Below are positions 1 through 6,987 of a stretch of 9,803 nt of DNA, piece by piece. The notes beneath the pieces were generated by a model. The model searched no databases. It had not been told where the DNA came from and was given only the letters and a program-made list of their open reading frames with translations. The stretch is from an uncultured Pseudomonadota bacterium (lineage in GTDB: Bacteria > Pseudomonadota > Alphaproteobacteria > RF32 > CAG-239): NCBI GenBank assembly GCA_902796625.1, contig CADBPX010000134.1:1-9803 (forward strand). Direction: 5' to 3'. Position 1 is the first letter of the stretch. The number at the start of each line of letters is the position of its first letter. The translations under genes and the position numbers were made by a program.

Positions 1-980
1 TATCTGCCGCCACGACCTCTGTTTGCAACCCCACTTCTTCTTCCGCTTCTATTCGTTCCGCTATTATTATTTGACCGCGACTGTTGTCTGCCGGCTTGTT
101 TTTGTGGAGCCGGTCGCCGATATCCGCCTTGCGGGGTTGTTCTTTTCCGCACATCATCAGGATATCTGTAATTCGGATCGCTTTGTCTGGTTTTAGCCTG
201 ATCTACGATCATATTGCAATATTCAGCCGGAACTACTGCATCTGTCGGATACGAAAGGTGATACTGCTCACCATAACGTGTAAAATTAATACTTGATTGT
301 TCACCATCAGCATGATACTTTCCGTCATGTCCCATTATTGCAACATGTCCGTGAATACCTCCTGGAGTTCCACCGGCTTCTCTTTCTTTTTCTGAGGTTG
401 CTTTAGACTTACGCACATCTCGATCTCTTATTTCATCTACAGAAATGCAGACCCCTGGACGAACACCAAATGCAAATTCATTTGTTTTTTCATATTCAGT
501 ACCTTTTCTCGCTTTGTTGTAAGCTTCATTATCAAAATCTATGCTTATCCACGATCCGGTAGCCTCCAATCCGATATAACGTGCAAATCCTGAAGTTGTT
601 GAATTAACCCCTGATCTTCTGTGAGATTCGTCAGCCATTATTTTATGAGCATTTGCATTGTAGGTTGTATCAGACTTATTTACCATGGAATTACTTTGTA
701 TTTCCGAAACTCCTCTGCCACATCCTCCGATCATTTTTCCTTTTTTCTTATCGGCAGAAGCTGCCAAAGCCTCTAAAGTCGGGCCGCCTCCGATCATTTG
801 CGCCATTTCCGGATGCTCATTGGCAACAACCTGAATATCTTCAGGAGTTACGCCATATTGTTCCATCAGATCATAAATGGTCATATCTTGTTCAATCGGC
901 GCTGGTGATCCGTTAACCGCATTATCATATGCTTTTGCCTTTTCAATATCTTCCGGTATTTGTTGTCTTGCATCAACCAT
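1..980 (-). CDS. Putative secreted CHAP/NlpC-like cysteine hydrolase, 3' end outside the window
   Basis: An open frame runs from ATG at 980 to the left edge: 326 codons with no stop, so the C-terminus is missing. I do not recognise a named gene. Residues 1-80 are acidic and probably helical, with no signal peptide. The middle resembles a papain-like CHAP/NlpC fold: Cys87 in GGCGRGVSEIQ as possible nucleophile, His212 in HGHVAIMGHDGKYHAD as possible general base, and Glu227-Gln228 about 15 residues later, where CHAP enzymes carry their third polar residue. Members of this fold cut peptidoglycan peptides or act as amidases or peptidases. From about residue 278 the sequence is low-complexity and basic (Arg, Gln, Asn, Ser, Gly), ending in RG/GG runs. 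The ribosome site is weak (only a G-rich GGGGGTGTGAG before ATG). The gene lies 97 bp downstream of the secretion ATPase on the same strand, so a secreted effector or a wall-remodelling enzyme is possible. The frame is sure; the function is tentative. Confidence 0.6.
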   Translation of the reverse strand, partial: MVDARQQIPEDIEKAKAYDNAVNGSPAPIEQDMTIYDLMEQYGVTPEDIQVVANEHPEMAQMIGGGPTLEALAASADKKKGKMIGGCGRGVSEIQSNSMVNKSDTTYNANAHKIMADESHRRSGVNSTTSGFARYIGLEATGSWISIDFDNEAYNKARKGTEYEKTNEFAFGVRPGVCISVDEIRDRDVRKSKATSEKEREAGGTPGGIHGHVAIMGHDGKYHADGEQSSINFTRYGEQYHLSYPTDAVVPAEYCNMIVDQAKTRQSDPNYRYPDDVRKRTTPQGGYRRPAPQKQAGRQQSRSNNNSGTNRSGRRSGVANRGRGGR

Positions 981-1002
981 CTCACACCCCCGTAAAACGC
1001 GC

Positions 1003-1031
1003 AGTATACATCCCTTATGCTCTGATAATAA
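1003..1031 (-). promoter_or_regulatory. Weak candidate sigma-70 promoter for the CHAP-like gene
   Basis: On the minus strand a TATACT -10 hexamer (1003-1008) lies 22 nt upstream of the ATG at 980. The element 17 bp further upstream, TTATTA (1026-1031), matches the -35 consensus at only 3 of 6 positions. It would let this gene be transcribed apart from the ATPase gene. Cotranscription through the 97-bp gap is equally possible, since I see no convincing terminator there. Confidence 0.3.
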
Positions 1032-1077
1032 CATACTTTTCACAATTTTTATATGAAAATTTTGTTACAAATTTATT

Positions 1078-2055
1078 TTACCTTTTTGCTTGTTTGTCTG
1101 TAATATCGAACAACGGACGCCCTTGCGCCATACGGGTCATTTGCATTTCGATGGTAGTTGCCAAATTAACTTTTCCGGTTTTAATAATATTACGAGTTTG
1201 GTCACCGACTGTTGTATTCGGATTGGCAAACAAATATTGCACCACCGGGCGCTTTCGACCCACCCCGATTAAGGTTTGATGAATAACCCCCAAAATTCCG
1301 CGAGAAAGCAAGTCGAAGGCCAATTCTTCACTCATTTCGCCGGCAGAAGCGTGCTTGACCATTGCGTCAATCGCATCGGAAACATTATTGGCGTGAATAG
1401 TTGATAGTACTAAGTGTCCGGAAGTTGCCGCACGCAAGCACTCACTGGCGGCGTCTGGAGTTCTGATCTCGCCCACCATAATAAATCTCGGCCGCGAACG
1501 CAGTGCCGAACGCAAAGATGCACCCCAATCATCATTAACCGGCTGTGTTTGTTTACACATACCCATTGAACCATTCAAAGCCCGATACTCGCCGTCCAAC
1601 GGCATTTCGAACGGATCTTCAATCGTATACGCAAAGCCGCCGTGTCTGATTAAATATTCTCTTAGCAGACTGGAAACCGTGGTTGTTTTACCGGATCCGG
1701 TTGCTCCGCCGAGCAGAATCAAACCTGATGCATTGCCGAGAGTCCCCAAATAATTCACCAAAGCCGGCGGATAGCCCAAACTGATTAAATCCGGTACTTT
1801 TTTCGGCATTTTACGCATACAAAACATTTCGCCATACATTGTAACCGAACGCTCAACACGGAAGAAAAATCCCTCATAAATCACTGAATAACTTGATTTT
1901 CCTTTAAATTGTTGCCGCAACAAATTATAAAAATCATCAAAATCATCGGGATGAATTTGTTGCAAACCGCTTTCCGTATTTGAATCCGGCACAAAAACCA
2001 TTTTGTCCGGTGTAATGTAAATATCGGAATAAAACACATCATTAATTCTGCTCAT
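1078..2055 (-). CDS. DotB/PilT-like type IV secretion (GspE superfamily) ATPase
   Basis: A 325-aa cytoplasmic hexameric-type ATPase that would power a type IVB secretion system or a type IV pilus. All four family motifs are visible in order: Walker A GGATGSGKTT (116-125), Asp box TIEDPFE (144-150), Walker B FIMVGEIR (191-198) and His box SGHLVLSTIHANN (212-224). The N-terminal 100 residues fit a PAS-like N-terminal domain. The C-terminal stretch QTRNIIKTGK (286-295) corresponds to the conserved R-N-x-I-x-x-G segment of PilT and DotB. The start is secured by GAGGAG 6 nt upstream. It is somewhat shorter than Legionella DotB (about 375 aa). DotB, its plasmid relative TraJ, or a PilT retraction ATPase are the options. 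I favour DotB/TraJ because no pilus genes are near, but no other secretion gene is in view either. The CHAP-like gene follows on the same strand and may be a substrate or partner. Confidence 0.8.
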   Translation of the reverse strand: MSRINDVFYSDIYITPDKMVFVPDSNTESGLQQIHPDDFDDFYNLLRQQFKGKSSYSVIYEGFFFRVERSVTMYGEMFCMRKMPKKVPDLISLGYPPALVNYLGTLGNASGLILLGGATGSGKTTTVSSLLREYLIRHGGFAYTIEDPFEMPLDGEYRALNGSMGMCKQTQPVNDDWGASLRSALRSRPRFIMVGEIRTPDAASECLRAATSGHLVLSTIHANNVSDAIDAMVKHASAGEMSEELAFDLLSRGILGVIHQTLIGVGRKRPVVQYLFANPNTTVGDQTRNIIKTGKVNLATTIEMQMTRMAQGRPLFDITDKQAKR

Positions 2056-2061
2056 AACACA

Positions 2062-2067
2062 CTCCTC
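2062..2067 (-). promoter_or_regulatory. Shine-Dalgarno of the secretion ATPase gene
   Basis: GAGGAG on the minus strand, 6 nt before the ATG at 2055. It fixes the start of the ATPase gene. Confidence 0.8.
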
Positions 2068-2121
2068 AACTTATTAATACCAACAGCATACACTAAAATC
2101 CTTAAAGACAATTTAAGAAAA

Positions 2122-2149
2122 TGCATAAATAGCATATTCTTATTGTCAA
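2122..2149 (-). promoter_or_regulatory. Candidate promoter for the secretion ATPase gene
   Basis: The minus strand carries a perfect TTGACA -35 hexamer (2144-2149), but the best -10 at 16 bp spacing is the poor TATGCA (2122-2127). A second option nearer the gene is TTGTCT followed 15 bp later by TATGCT. Both are weak. The TTGACA overlaps the plus-strand -35 of the divergent ABC exporter promoter. Confidence 0.3.
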
Positions 2150-2171
2150 AAACAAAAAAATATTTTACATT
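2143..2171 (+). promoter_or_regulatory. Candidate sigma-70 promoter for the ABC exporter
   Basis: TTGTCA (2143-2148, 5 of 6 consensus) and TACATT (2166-2171, 4 of 6) are separated by 17 bp of A-rich sequence. Transcription would start near 2178, giving a leader of about 20 nt before ATG at 2200. The ribosome site is weak (a GGAA-type match about 8 nt before the ATG). Confidence 0.45.
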
Positions 2172-2199
2172 ACCGCCAGTTGAAGAACGGAAATAACTG

Positions 2200-4494
2200 A
2201 TGAAACATTTAAAACTAATTTCGGCCTTTGTCGGCGGCTTGCTTATAATTTTAGGCTTAAGCTGTATGTTGTGGTACAATTACAGTAGCCTCAAATTGTC
2301 TTTTTTTATCAGCACAGACACTCCGGCCGTTGTTGAAATAGATGCCGAATACACAAACTATGAAAACAAAGATTTTATTCAACCGATGCATATTTCAGCA
2401 TCAACCGAGCCGACATTATACTCTCATCAATTAAAAACCGCTCAGCTTGACCGCTTAAAATTAACATTCCGCGGCTACAAAGGAACTGTAAATTTAGCCG
2501 ATGTTTACATCAGCGGTCATCATTTCGGCAATTTTACCATTGCCCCGAGTGACGGTTTGAATGTCTTAAACAACAGCCCCGACAACATCTCATTTATGAT
2601 GCAAAACGATACCGCTGTCACAATCTGCACCGCGTGCGTACAGCAAACCCAAAAGCATTTTAAACCATTGATTTTTACTGCGGTTATTTTGGCTTATTTG
2701 TTTTTTTGCGCCCTTACGGCGGTCGGCTATATTTTTCGCACCAAAATCAAAGAAAAGCTGCTGACATTATATACTTTTAAGAACTATGCCCGTATTTTTC
2801 CCTACGCCAAACCGTATTGGTTCCGCGCTTTATTAGCCATAGTCATTACCCTTCCGGTCGGAGCGATGGATGCGGTTATTGCCTGGTCGCTAAAGCCTTT
2901 TATGGACGTGGTGTTGGTCGAAAAACAAACCGGCTGGACCATGTATATTCCGCTGATGATTGTTTTTTTCAGTATATTGCAGGCTCTTTTTACTTATATT
3001 GCCACCTATATGAACACATGGGTCGGCAACAAAATTTCTTTAGACGTTAAACGCCGGCTTTTCAATAAGCTTTTACATAATGATGCCGAATTTTTTGATA
3101 AAGAAAATTCCGGTAATGTTCTTTTTCGCTTTAATGCCGATGCCGAAAATGCCTGCGGTAGCTTAATGAACAACATGAAATTATTTTTCACACGCTTTTT
3201 TTCCTCAATTTCGCTGATTATTGTGCTGTTTTACAATTCATGGCAACTGGCGATTGTAGCGGTAATTGTCATGTTTGGCGCGTTGTATCCGCTAACCCGT
3301 GTTCGTAAACGCCTGAAAAAAGTAATAGCCAAAGATGCCAATATTATGGCCACCATAATGCACTGCTATAATGAAACATTCAGCGGCAACCGCATTATAA
3401 CCGCTTATAATCTTTATGATTATTGCAAACAACGATTTGTTGAAGCGGTAAATAATATGTTTGATCTAACCTTACAAATGATTCGCAAAACCGGTATTAT
3501 TTCGCCGATTATGCACGTTATATCGTCTTTCGGTATAGCCTTTGTTATTTGGTACGGCAGTTATTTAATTGTCAGTCATCAAATTACGGTCGGCAACTTT
3601 GCTTCATTTATCACCTCGCTGGTAATGCTTTATAATCCGATAAAATCGATAGGCAATAATTTCAATGGGGTAATTATGTCATTAATGGCGGTTGATCGTG
3701 TATTTCAAAAACTCAATGAACCGAATAGAATTACCGAGGTACCGAATGCCGAAAAATTGGAACATTGCCACGGTGATATTTGCTACAAAAATGTCTCGTT
3801 TGCCTACCAAAAAGATAAGCCGGTATTAAAGAACATAAACCTTGATATAAAAGCCGGACAAACCATTGCTTTGGTTGGCAATTCCGGCGGCGGAAAAACT
3901 ACTATATCTTCGTTATTGCCGCGCTTTTATGATATCCAGTCCGGTCAAATTACCATTGACGGAAAAGACATAAAACAGCTGAGTTTAGAATCCTTACGCA
4001 ACAATATAGCCATTGTTTTTCAAGATAATTTTCTTTTTTGCGGCACAATTCGCGAAAATATTTTGCTCGGACGTACCGACGTCTCCGATGAAGAACTAAA
4101 CCGTGCCATTCGCGGAGCTTGTTTAGAAGAATTCATAAATTCGTTGGATAACGGCTTAGAAACCCAAATCGGTGAACGTGGCGTTATGCTATCCGGCGGA
4201 CAAAAGCAGCGTCTGGCCATCGCCCGTGCTTTCATCAAAAATGCCCCGATACTTATTCTTGATGAAGCCACTTCAGCTCTGGACAACAAATCCGAAGCCG
4301 TTGTTCAACAGGCGATTGATAATTTAATGCAAGAACGCACTGTTTTAGTTATCGCCCATCGCTTATCCACGGTGCGCAATGCTGATTGTATTGTTGTTAT
4401 AAATAACGGCGAAATCGTTGAACAGGGTTCGCATGAAGAGCTCTTAAAACAAGAAGGTGCTTATGCCGCCTTATATAAAACTCAACTCAGTTAA
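2200..4494 (+). CDS. MsbA-like ABC exporter (fused membrane and ATPase domains) with an extra N-terminal extracytoplasmic domain
   Basis: A 764-aa half-transporter of the type that dimerises in the inner membrane and flips lipids, glycolipids or drugs using ATP. Residues about 195-764 form the standard core. Six membrane helices lie roughly at 207-228, 249-270, 333-350, 349-366, 433-456 and 463-482. The ATPase domain has Walker A GNSGGGKTT (560-568), Q-loop Gln608, signature LSGGQ (664-668), Walker B ILILDEATS (684-692) and switch His720; all catalytic residues are intact. The unusual part is residues 1-180: a membrane helix (about 5-26), a roughly 125-residue polar, beta-rich segment (30-155), and a second helix (157-178) leading into the core. 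MsbA itself is about 580 aa and lacks this. The segment ends near a CTAC pair (Cys143, Cys146). It resembles a beta-sandwich of the sort attached to envelope polysaccharide enzymes, but I cannot name it. Lipid A or glycolipid export is the likeliest role; the substrate is unknown. The gene is divergent from the secretion ATPase. Confidence 0.85.
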   Translation: MKHLKLISAFVGGLLIILGLSCMLWYNYSSLKLSFFISTDTPAVVEIDAEYTNYENKDFIQPMHISASTEPTLYSHQLKTAQLDRLKLTFRGYKGTVNLADVYISGHHFGNFTIAPSDGLNVLNNSPDNISFMMQNDTAVTICTACVQQTQKHFKPLIFTAVILAYLFFCALTAVGYIFRTKIKEKLLTLYTFKNYARIFPYAKPYWFRALLAIVITLPVGAMDAVIAWSLKPFMDVVLVEKQTGWTMYIPLMIVFFSILQALFTYIATYMNTWVGNKISLDVKRRLFNKLLHNDAEFFDKENSGNVLFRFNADAENACGSLMNNMKLFFTRFFSSISLIIVLFYNSWQLAIVAVIVMFGALYPLTRVRKRLKKVIAKDANIMATIMHCYNETFSGNRIITAYNLYDYCKQRFVEAVNNMFDLTLQMIRKTGIISPIMHVISSFGIAFVIWYGSYLIVSHQITVGNFASFITSLVMLYNPIKSIGNNFNGVIMSLMAVDRVFQKLNEPNRITEVPNAEKLEHCHGDICYKNVSFAYQKDKPVLKNINLDIKAGQTIALVGNSGGGKTTISSLLPRFYDIQSGQITIDGKDIKQLSLESLRNNIAIVFQDNFLFCGTIRENILLGRTDVSDEELNRAIRGACLEEFINSLDNGLETQIGERGVMLSGGQKQRLAIARAFIKNAPILILDEATSALDNKSEAVVQQAIDNLMQERTVLVIAHRLSTVRNADCIVVINNGEIVEQGSHEELLKQEGAYAALYKTQLS

Positions 4495-4504
4495 AACGAC
4501 CGGC

Positions 4505-5485
4505 TTATTTTTTCAGCGTCAATTGACCGTTTTTAATAATTGCCGTACCGCCGAGCGGAATGGTTAAAATCGGTGTTGCATGGCCAAAATCAACATTAGC
4601 CAACACCGGAATATTTTCCAGTTCCGGCTTGTTATTAATCATAAATTCCACCTGCTCACGTGTAACTTTTGAGCCTTTTTGAAAACGACCGATAACCAGC
4701 GCTTTAACATTTTTAAAATCCGGCTGATAGCACAAAGCTTGCAAATTGCGATCAAATTCTTTTATGGAAGAACTTTCGGTATCTTCAACAAACAGCACCG
4801 TATTTTCGGCAAAAGACGGACGATGTTTTGTTCCCAAGAGTAAATTAAACGTACACAAATTGCCGCCGACAATTGTTCCTTCGGCCTCGCCGTTATGGAT
4901 ATTCCAATACCCCTCATTTTTGATAAATTCCCGCTGTTCCTGATTGATGAACCACAAATCATCGCTCCACATTTCAGCCGGTTTTACGACAACGTTGTCA
5001 TCACTGAACAGCATTTTCTGCAGATATTCCCATGTATACTCACACCCTTTTGCCATACCGATGGAACTGTAATGCGGCCCATAATAGGTTTCCAATCCGG
5101 TTTGGGCATAAATAGCGCCATGAAGCGCGGTAATATCGGAAAATCCACAGAAAATTTTCGGATTTTTGCGAATAATTTCATAATCTAAATGCTCAAGCAG
5201 CTGATTAGAATTAAAACCGCCGATAATTGTAAAAATCGCCTTAACCGATTTGTCTTGAAAAGCATACATAATATCGCTGACCCGCTGTTGCAAACTTCCG
5301 GTACCGAACATATTCCAGTTTTCGTCATTAGTATTTGGCGCAAATTCTATTGTTAAGCCCATTTCTTCAAAACGCTGTTTGGCAATTTGCCGACAATCTT
5401 GTCCGATAATTTTCAAACCGGTTGACGGTGCCACAATCATAATTTTATCACCTTTTTGCAATTTTTCCGGAATAATTTTCTGCAT
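4505..5485 (-). CDS. S66-family serine peptidase (LD-carboxypeptidase / MccF-like)
   Basis: A 326-aa S66 peptidase. The family's Ser-Glu-His triad is visible: nucleophile Ser116 in GFSDITALH, Glu234 in FVEDTE and His302 in FGHATPILTIPLGG. LdcA members trim the terminal D-Ala from murein tetrapeptides during cytoplasmic wall recycling; MccF members cleave the peptide-nucleotide antibiotic microcin C and similar aminoacyl nucleotides. The length is nearer to MccF-type enzymes (about 340 aa) than to E. coli LdcA (about 300 aa), and the region around 170-200 contains an extra Trp- and Asn-rich stretch. I therefore lean to the MccF-like subgroup but cannot decide. No signal peptide is present, so it should act in the cytoplasm. 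An AAGGAG site lies 7 nt before the ATG, and the A of that ATG is the last base of the queH stop codon, so the two genes are translationally coupled. Confidence 0.88.
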   Translation of the reverse strand: MQKIIPEKLQKGDKIMIVAPSTGLKIIGQDCRQIAKQRFEEMGLTIEFAPNTNDENWNMFGTGSLQQRVSDIMYAFQDKSVKAIFTIIGGFNSNQLLEHLDYEIIRKNPKIFCGFSDITALHGAIYAQTGLETYYGPHYSSIGMAKGCEYTWEYLQKMLFSDDNVVVKPAEMWSDDLWFINQEQREFIKNEGYWNIHNGEAEGTIVGGNLCTFNLLLGTKHRPSFAENTVLFVEDTESSSIKEFDRNLQALCYQPDFKNVKALVIGRFQKGSKVTREQVEFMINNKPELENIPVLANVDFGHATPILTIPLGGTAIIKNGQLTLKK

Positions 5486-6042
5486 TATCTTTCTCCTTTA
5501 TCGTTTTGCGGCTTACAGCCACAATAATTTTGATTGTATAGATTTAATTCTTTGATTAACGAAGCACGCAATTCCTGCATACCATGTTTTCGTCCTTCAA
5601 TTTCCAAATATTTAAAACCGACAGCGGCGGCGGCCTGATAAGCGGCATCATTTACCTGTGCCAGATTTTTCCATCGTGATACTCCTAAAACTGACGCCAC
5701 TGCCGAATAACCGTTTTCTTTAGCGTATTCCATCACGCGTTTTAAGCGCATATAAAAACAGATTGAGCAACGCTTACCGCGCTCCGGCTCATTTTCTAAA
5801 CCGCGGGTCAGTTCGCACCACCGCTCATTATCATACTCAAGCTCCACAAACGGCACGCCATAGAGCCGGCATACCCGTTCATTTTCGTCGCGGCGTTTTG
5901 CATATTCGGCATAGGGACGAATATTCGGATTATAGAACACCACGGCAAAATCCGTTCCTTGCTCGGCCAATGTTTTGATAACGGCGCACGAACACGGCGC
6001 ACAGCAGGAAAGCAGCAACATTTTTTCAAAATTATCACTCAT
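5485..6042 (-). CDS. queH: Epoxyqueuosine reductase QueH
   Basis: A 185-aa protein that should reduce epoxyqueuosine to queuosine in the wobble position of GUN-anticodon tRNAs, the last step of queuosine synthesis. It is the non-orthologous replacement for the cobalamin-dependent QueG. The family hallmarks are present: SCCAPC (Cys13, Cys14, Cys17) near the start, FYNPNI with EYAKRRDE after it, GLENEPERGKRCSICFYMRL with Cys92 and Cys95, and the terminal YCGC (Cys174, Cys176). Paired cysteines of this kind hold the iron-sulfur cluster and metal site. The start at 6042 has no strong ribosome site; an internal Met8, directly before LLLSCC, is an alternative. A TATATT -10-like hexamer (6051-6056) sits only 8 nt before the first ATG, so the mRNA could be nearly leaderless. 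The stop overlaps the peptidase start (TAATG), implying a two-gene operon. Confidence 0.92.
   Translation of the reverse strand: MSDNFEKMLLLSCCAPCSCAVIKTLAEQGTDFAVVFYNPNIRPYAEYAKRRDENERVCRLYGVPFVELEYDNERWCELTRGLENEPERGKRCSICFYMRLKRVMEYAKENGYSAVASVLGVSRWKNLAQVNDAAYQAAAAVGFKYLEIEGRKHGMQELRASLIKELNLYNQNYCGCKPQNDKGER
5493..5498 (-). promoter_or_regulatory. Shine-Dalgarno of the S66 peptidase inside the queH 3' end
   Basis: AAGGAG on the minus strand, 7 nt before the peptidase ATG. It lies within the last codons of queH, so ribosomes finishing queH can restart at the overlapping TAATG. Confidence 0.8.
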
Positions 6043-6326
6043 AGCTTCAAAATATAAAAAATCATCTAAAAAGCAAGCCTTTTTTAACTTCTTATATCAT
6101 TGACAGTAAAAACAGAACCCCGCTCACCAGCAGATAAATTGCCACAAGATAAAAAAAGAAACCGGCACCGCCACGATTGCTGTCGATAACGCACTAATTA
6201 TCAACAAAAACCGCGACACGCTTCGCCCAATACCCTATTTTCTGCATTTTCTAGACTTCACTTTGCATTACCGCCTATGCTTGAGCTTATCACGTTCCTG
6301 CCAATCCTGCAAGCATCATTTTTTAC
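6043..6326. other. Gap between queH and the TrhA-family gene without an intact gene
   Basis: This 284-bp stretch has no open frame of normal gene size on either strand. It contains the amber-interrupted small membrane ORF listed separately (6092-6247). Just upstream of that, on the minus strand, a short protein-like piece in another frame (QDWQERDKLKHRR then TAA) lies between the ORF and the TrhA stop. The T- and A-rich end next to queH (6043-6091) probably carries the queH promoter. No tRNA-like fold or strong terminator was seen. Confidence 0.5.
6092..6247 (-). pseudogene. Possible broken small membrane-protein gene (in-frame TAG)
   Basis: Read on the minus strand from ATG at 6247, one frame gives MQKIGYWAKRVAVFVDN, an amber stop (6194-6196), then 33 further codons ending at TAA (6092-6094). 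The second part contains a strongly hydrophobic helix, GFFFYLVAIYLLVSGVLFLL, ending two to three residues before the stop, as in a C-terminally anchored small membrane protein. There is no ATG, GTG or TTG between the amber codon and the helix, so the helix cannot be made as a separate complete product. No Shine-Dalgarno precedes the ATG, and more stops (TAG, TAA, TGA) lie further upstream in the same frame. I infer a decayed gene or remnant; chance is not excluded for so short a frame. Confidence 0.35.
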
Positions 6327-6968
6327 TTAAATCAGTACGCAACCGAACAAAACTGCAAAGAAATGCATAATTGTCCCGGTTAAAACCATAAAATGCCATA
6401 CCGCATGAGTATATTTTCGGCTTTTCCACACATAAAAAGCAATGCCTCCGGTATAAAACAACCCGCCGAGAACCAGAAAAATCAACCCGATATTTGAAAT
6501 ATTGCTGACCAAACTCTTAGAAGCCAAAACAATCATCCAGCCCATAATCAAATATAACCCGATTGACCATAACTTTGTACCGCTGCCGGAAAGACAAAGT
6601 TTTAAAATCGTCCCGACAACGGCCAATCCCCAGATAATACCGAAAATCGTCCACCCGATACAACCGCGCAAATTAACCAGCAGAAACGGCGTATATGATC
6701 CGGCTATCAGATAATAAATCGCAATATGGTCGAATTTTTTCAAAATTTTTTTCGCACCTTCATTAGTAATCGCGTGATAAAGTGTTGATGCCGAATACAA
6801 TAAAATCATTGAAGCACCGAAAATAGCCGAAGAAACAATGCTCCAAACATTACCGTAACGCGCCGCCATTGCAGTTAATATCGTCAACGCGCTAATCCCG
6901 AACACTATCCCGCAACCATGCACAATACTGCTCCAAATTTCTTCTTTAATGGTATAAGCTCTCTGCAT
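6327..6968 (-). CDS. Hemolysin III / TrhA (YqfA, PAQR-related) membrane protein
   Basis: A 213-aa inner-membrane protein with about seven hydrophobic helices, of the TrhA/hemolysin III family related to adiponectin-receptor-like (PAQR) proteins. These are predicted metal-dependent membrane hydrolases; bacterial members have been tied to membrane energetics and lipid homeostasis, and the name hemolysin is historical. The PAQR metal-site signature is complete: Ser61-x3-His65 (STLYH), Asp80-His81 in FDHIAIYYLIAGSYTPF, and His188-x3-His192 (HAVWH), with a further His202. The open frame extends 23 codons upstream to 7037, but I place the start at 6968: GAGGAG lies 6 nt before it, the protein then begins MQRAYTIKEEIW as in the family, and a strong promoter lies inside the longer frame. 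It is probably monocistronic. The substrate cannot be read from sequence. Confidence 0.88.
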   Translation of the reverse strand: MQRAYTIKEEIWSSIVHGCGIVFGISALTILTAMAARYGNVWSIVSSAIFGASMILLYSASTLYHAITNEGAKKILKKFDHIAIYYLIAGSYTPFLLVNLRGCIGWTIFGIIWGLAVVGTILKLCLSGSGTKLWSIGLYLIMGWMIVLASKSLVSNISNIGLIFLVLGGLFYTGGIAFYVWKSRKYTHAVWHFMVLTGTIMHFFAVLFGCVLI

Positions 6969-6974
6969 TATTTT

Positions 6975-6980
6975 CTCCTC
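6975..6980 (-). promoter_or_regulatory. Shine-Dalgarno that decides the TrhA start
   Basis: GAGGAG on the minus strand, 6 nt before the ATG at 6968. No such site precedes the in-frame ATG at 7037, which supports the shorter 213-aa protein. Confidence 0.8.
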
Positions 6981-6987
6981 AAACGCA

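Noticed and set aside
1038..1070. AT-only inverted repeat after the secretion ATPase gene as a terminator
   Set aside because: The stem (AATTTT/AAAATT, imperfect when extended) has almost no G-C pairs and no U-tract after it on the minus strand.
653..1279. Plus-strand open frames of 87 and 116 codons over the left-hand genes
   Set aside because: They lie antisense to the CHAP-like gene, the gap and the 3' end of the secretion ATPase gene, have no ribosome site and no recognisable protein features.
4490..4530. A bidirectional terminator between the convergent exporter and peptidase genes
   Set aside because: The gap is only 10 bp and I found no stable stem there; GTCAATTGAC nearby is a 10-bp palindrome with no loop and lies in peptidase coding sequence.
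6066..6088. Hairpin AAAAAG-CAAGC-CTTTTT as a terminator upstream of queH
   Set aside because: Only one G-C pair in a 6-bp stem; it is more likely part of the AT-rich queH promoter region.
6092..6262. Genetic-code change in which TAG is a sense codon
   Set aside because: All large genes read with the standard code and contain no internal TAG, and other stop types also interrupt the small frame further upstream; decay explains it more simply.
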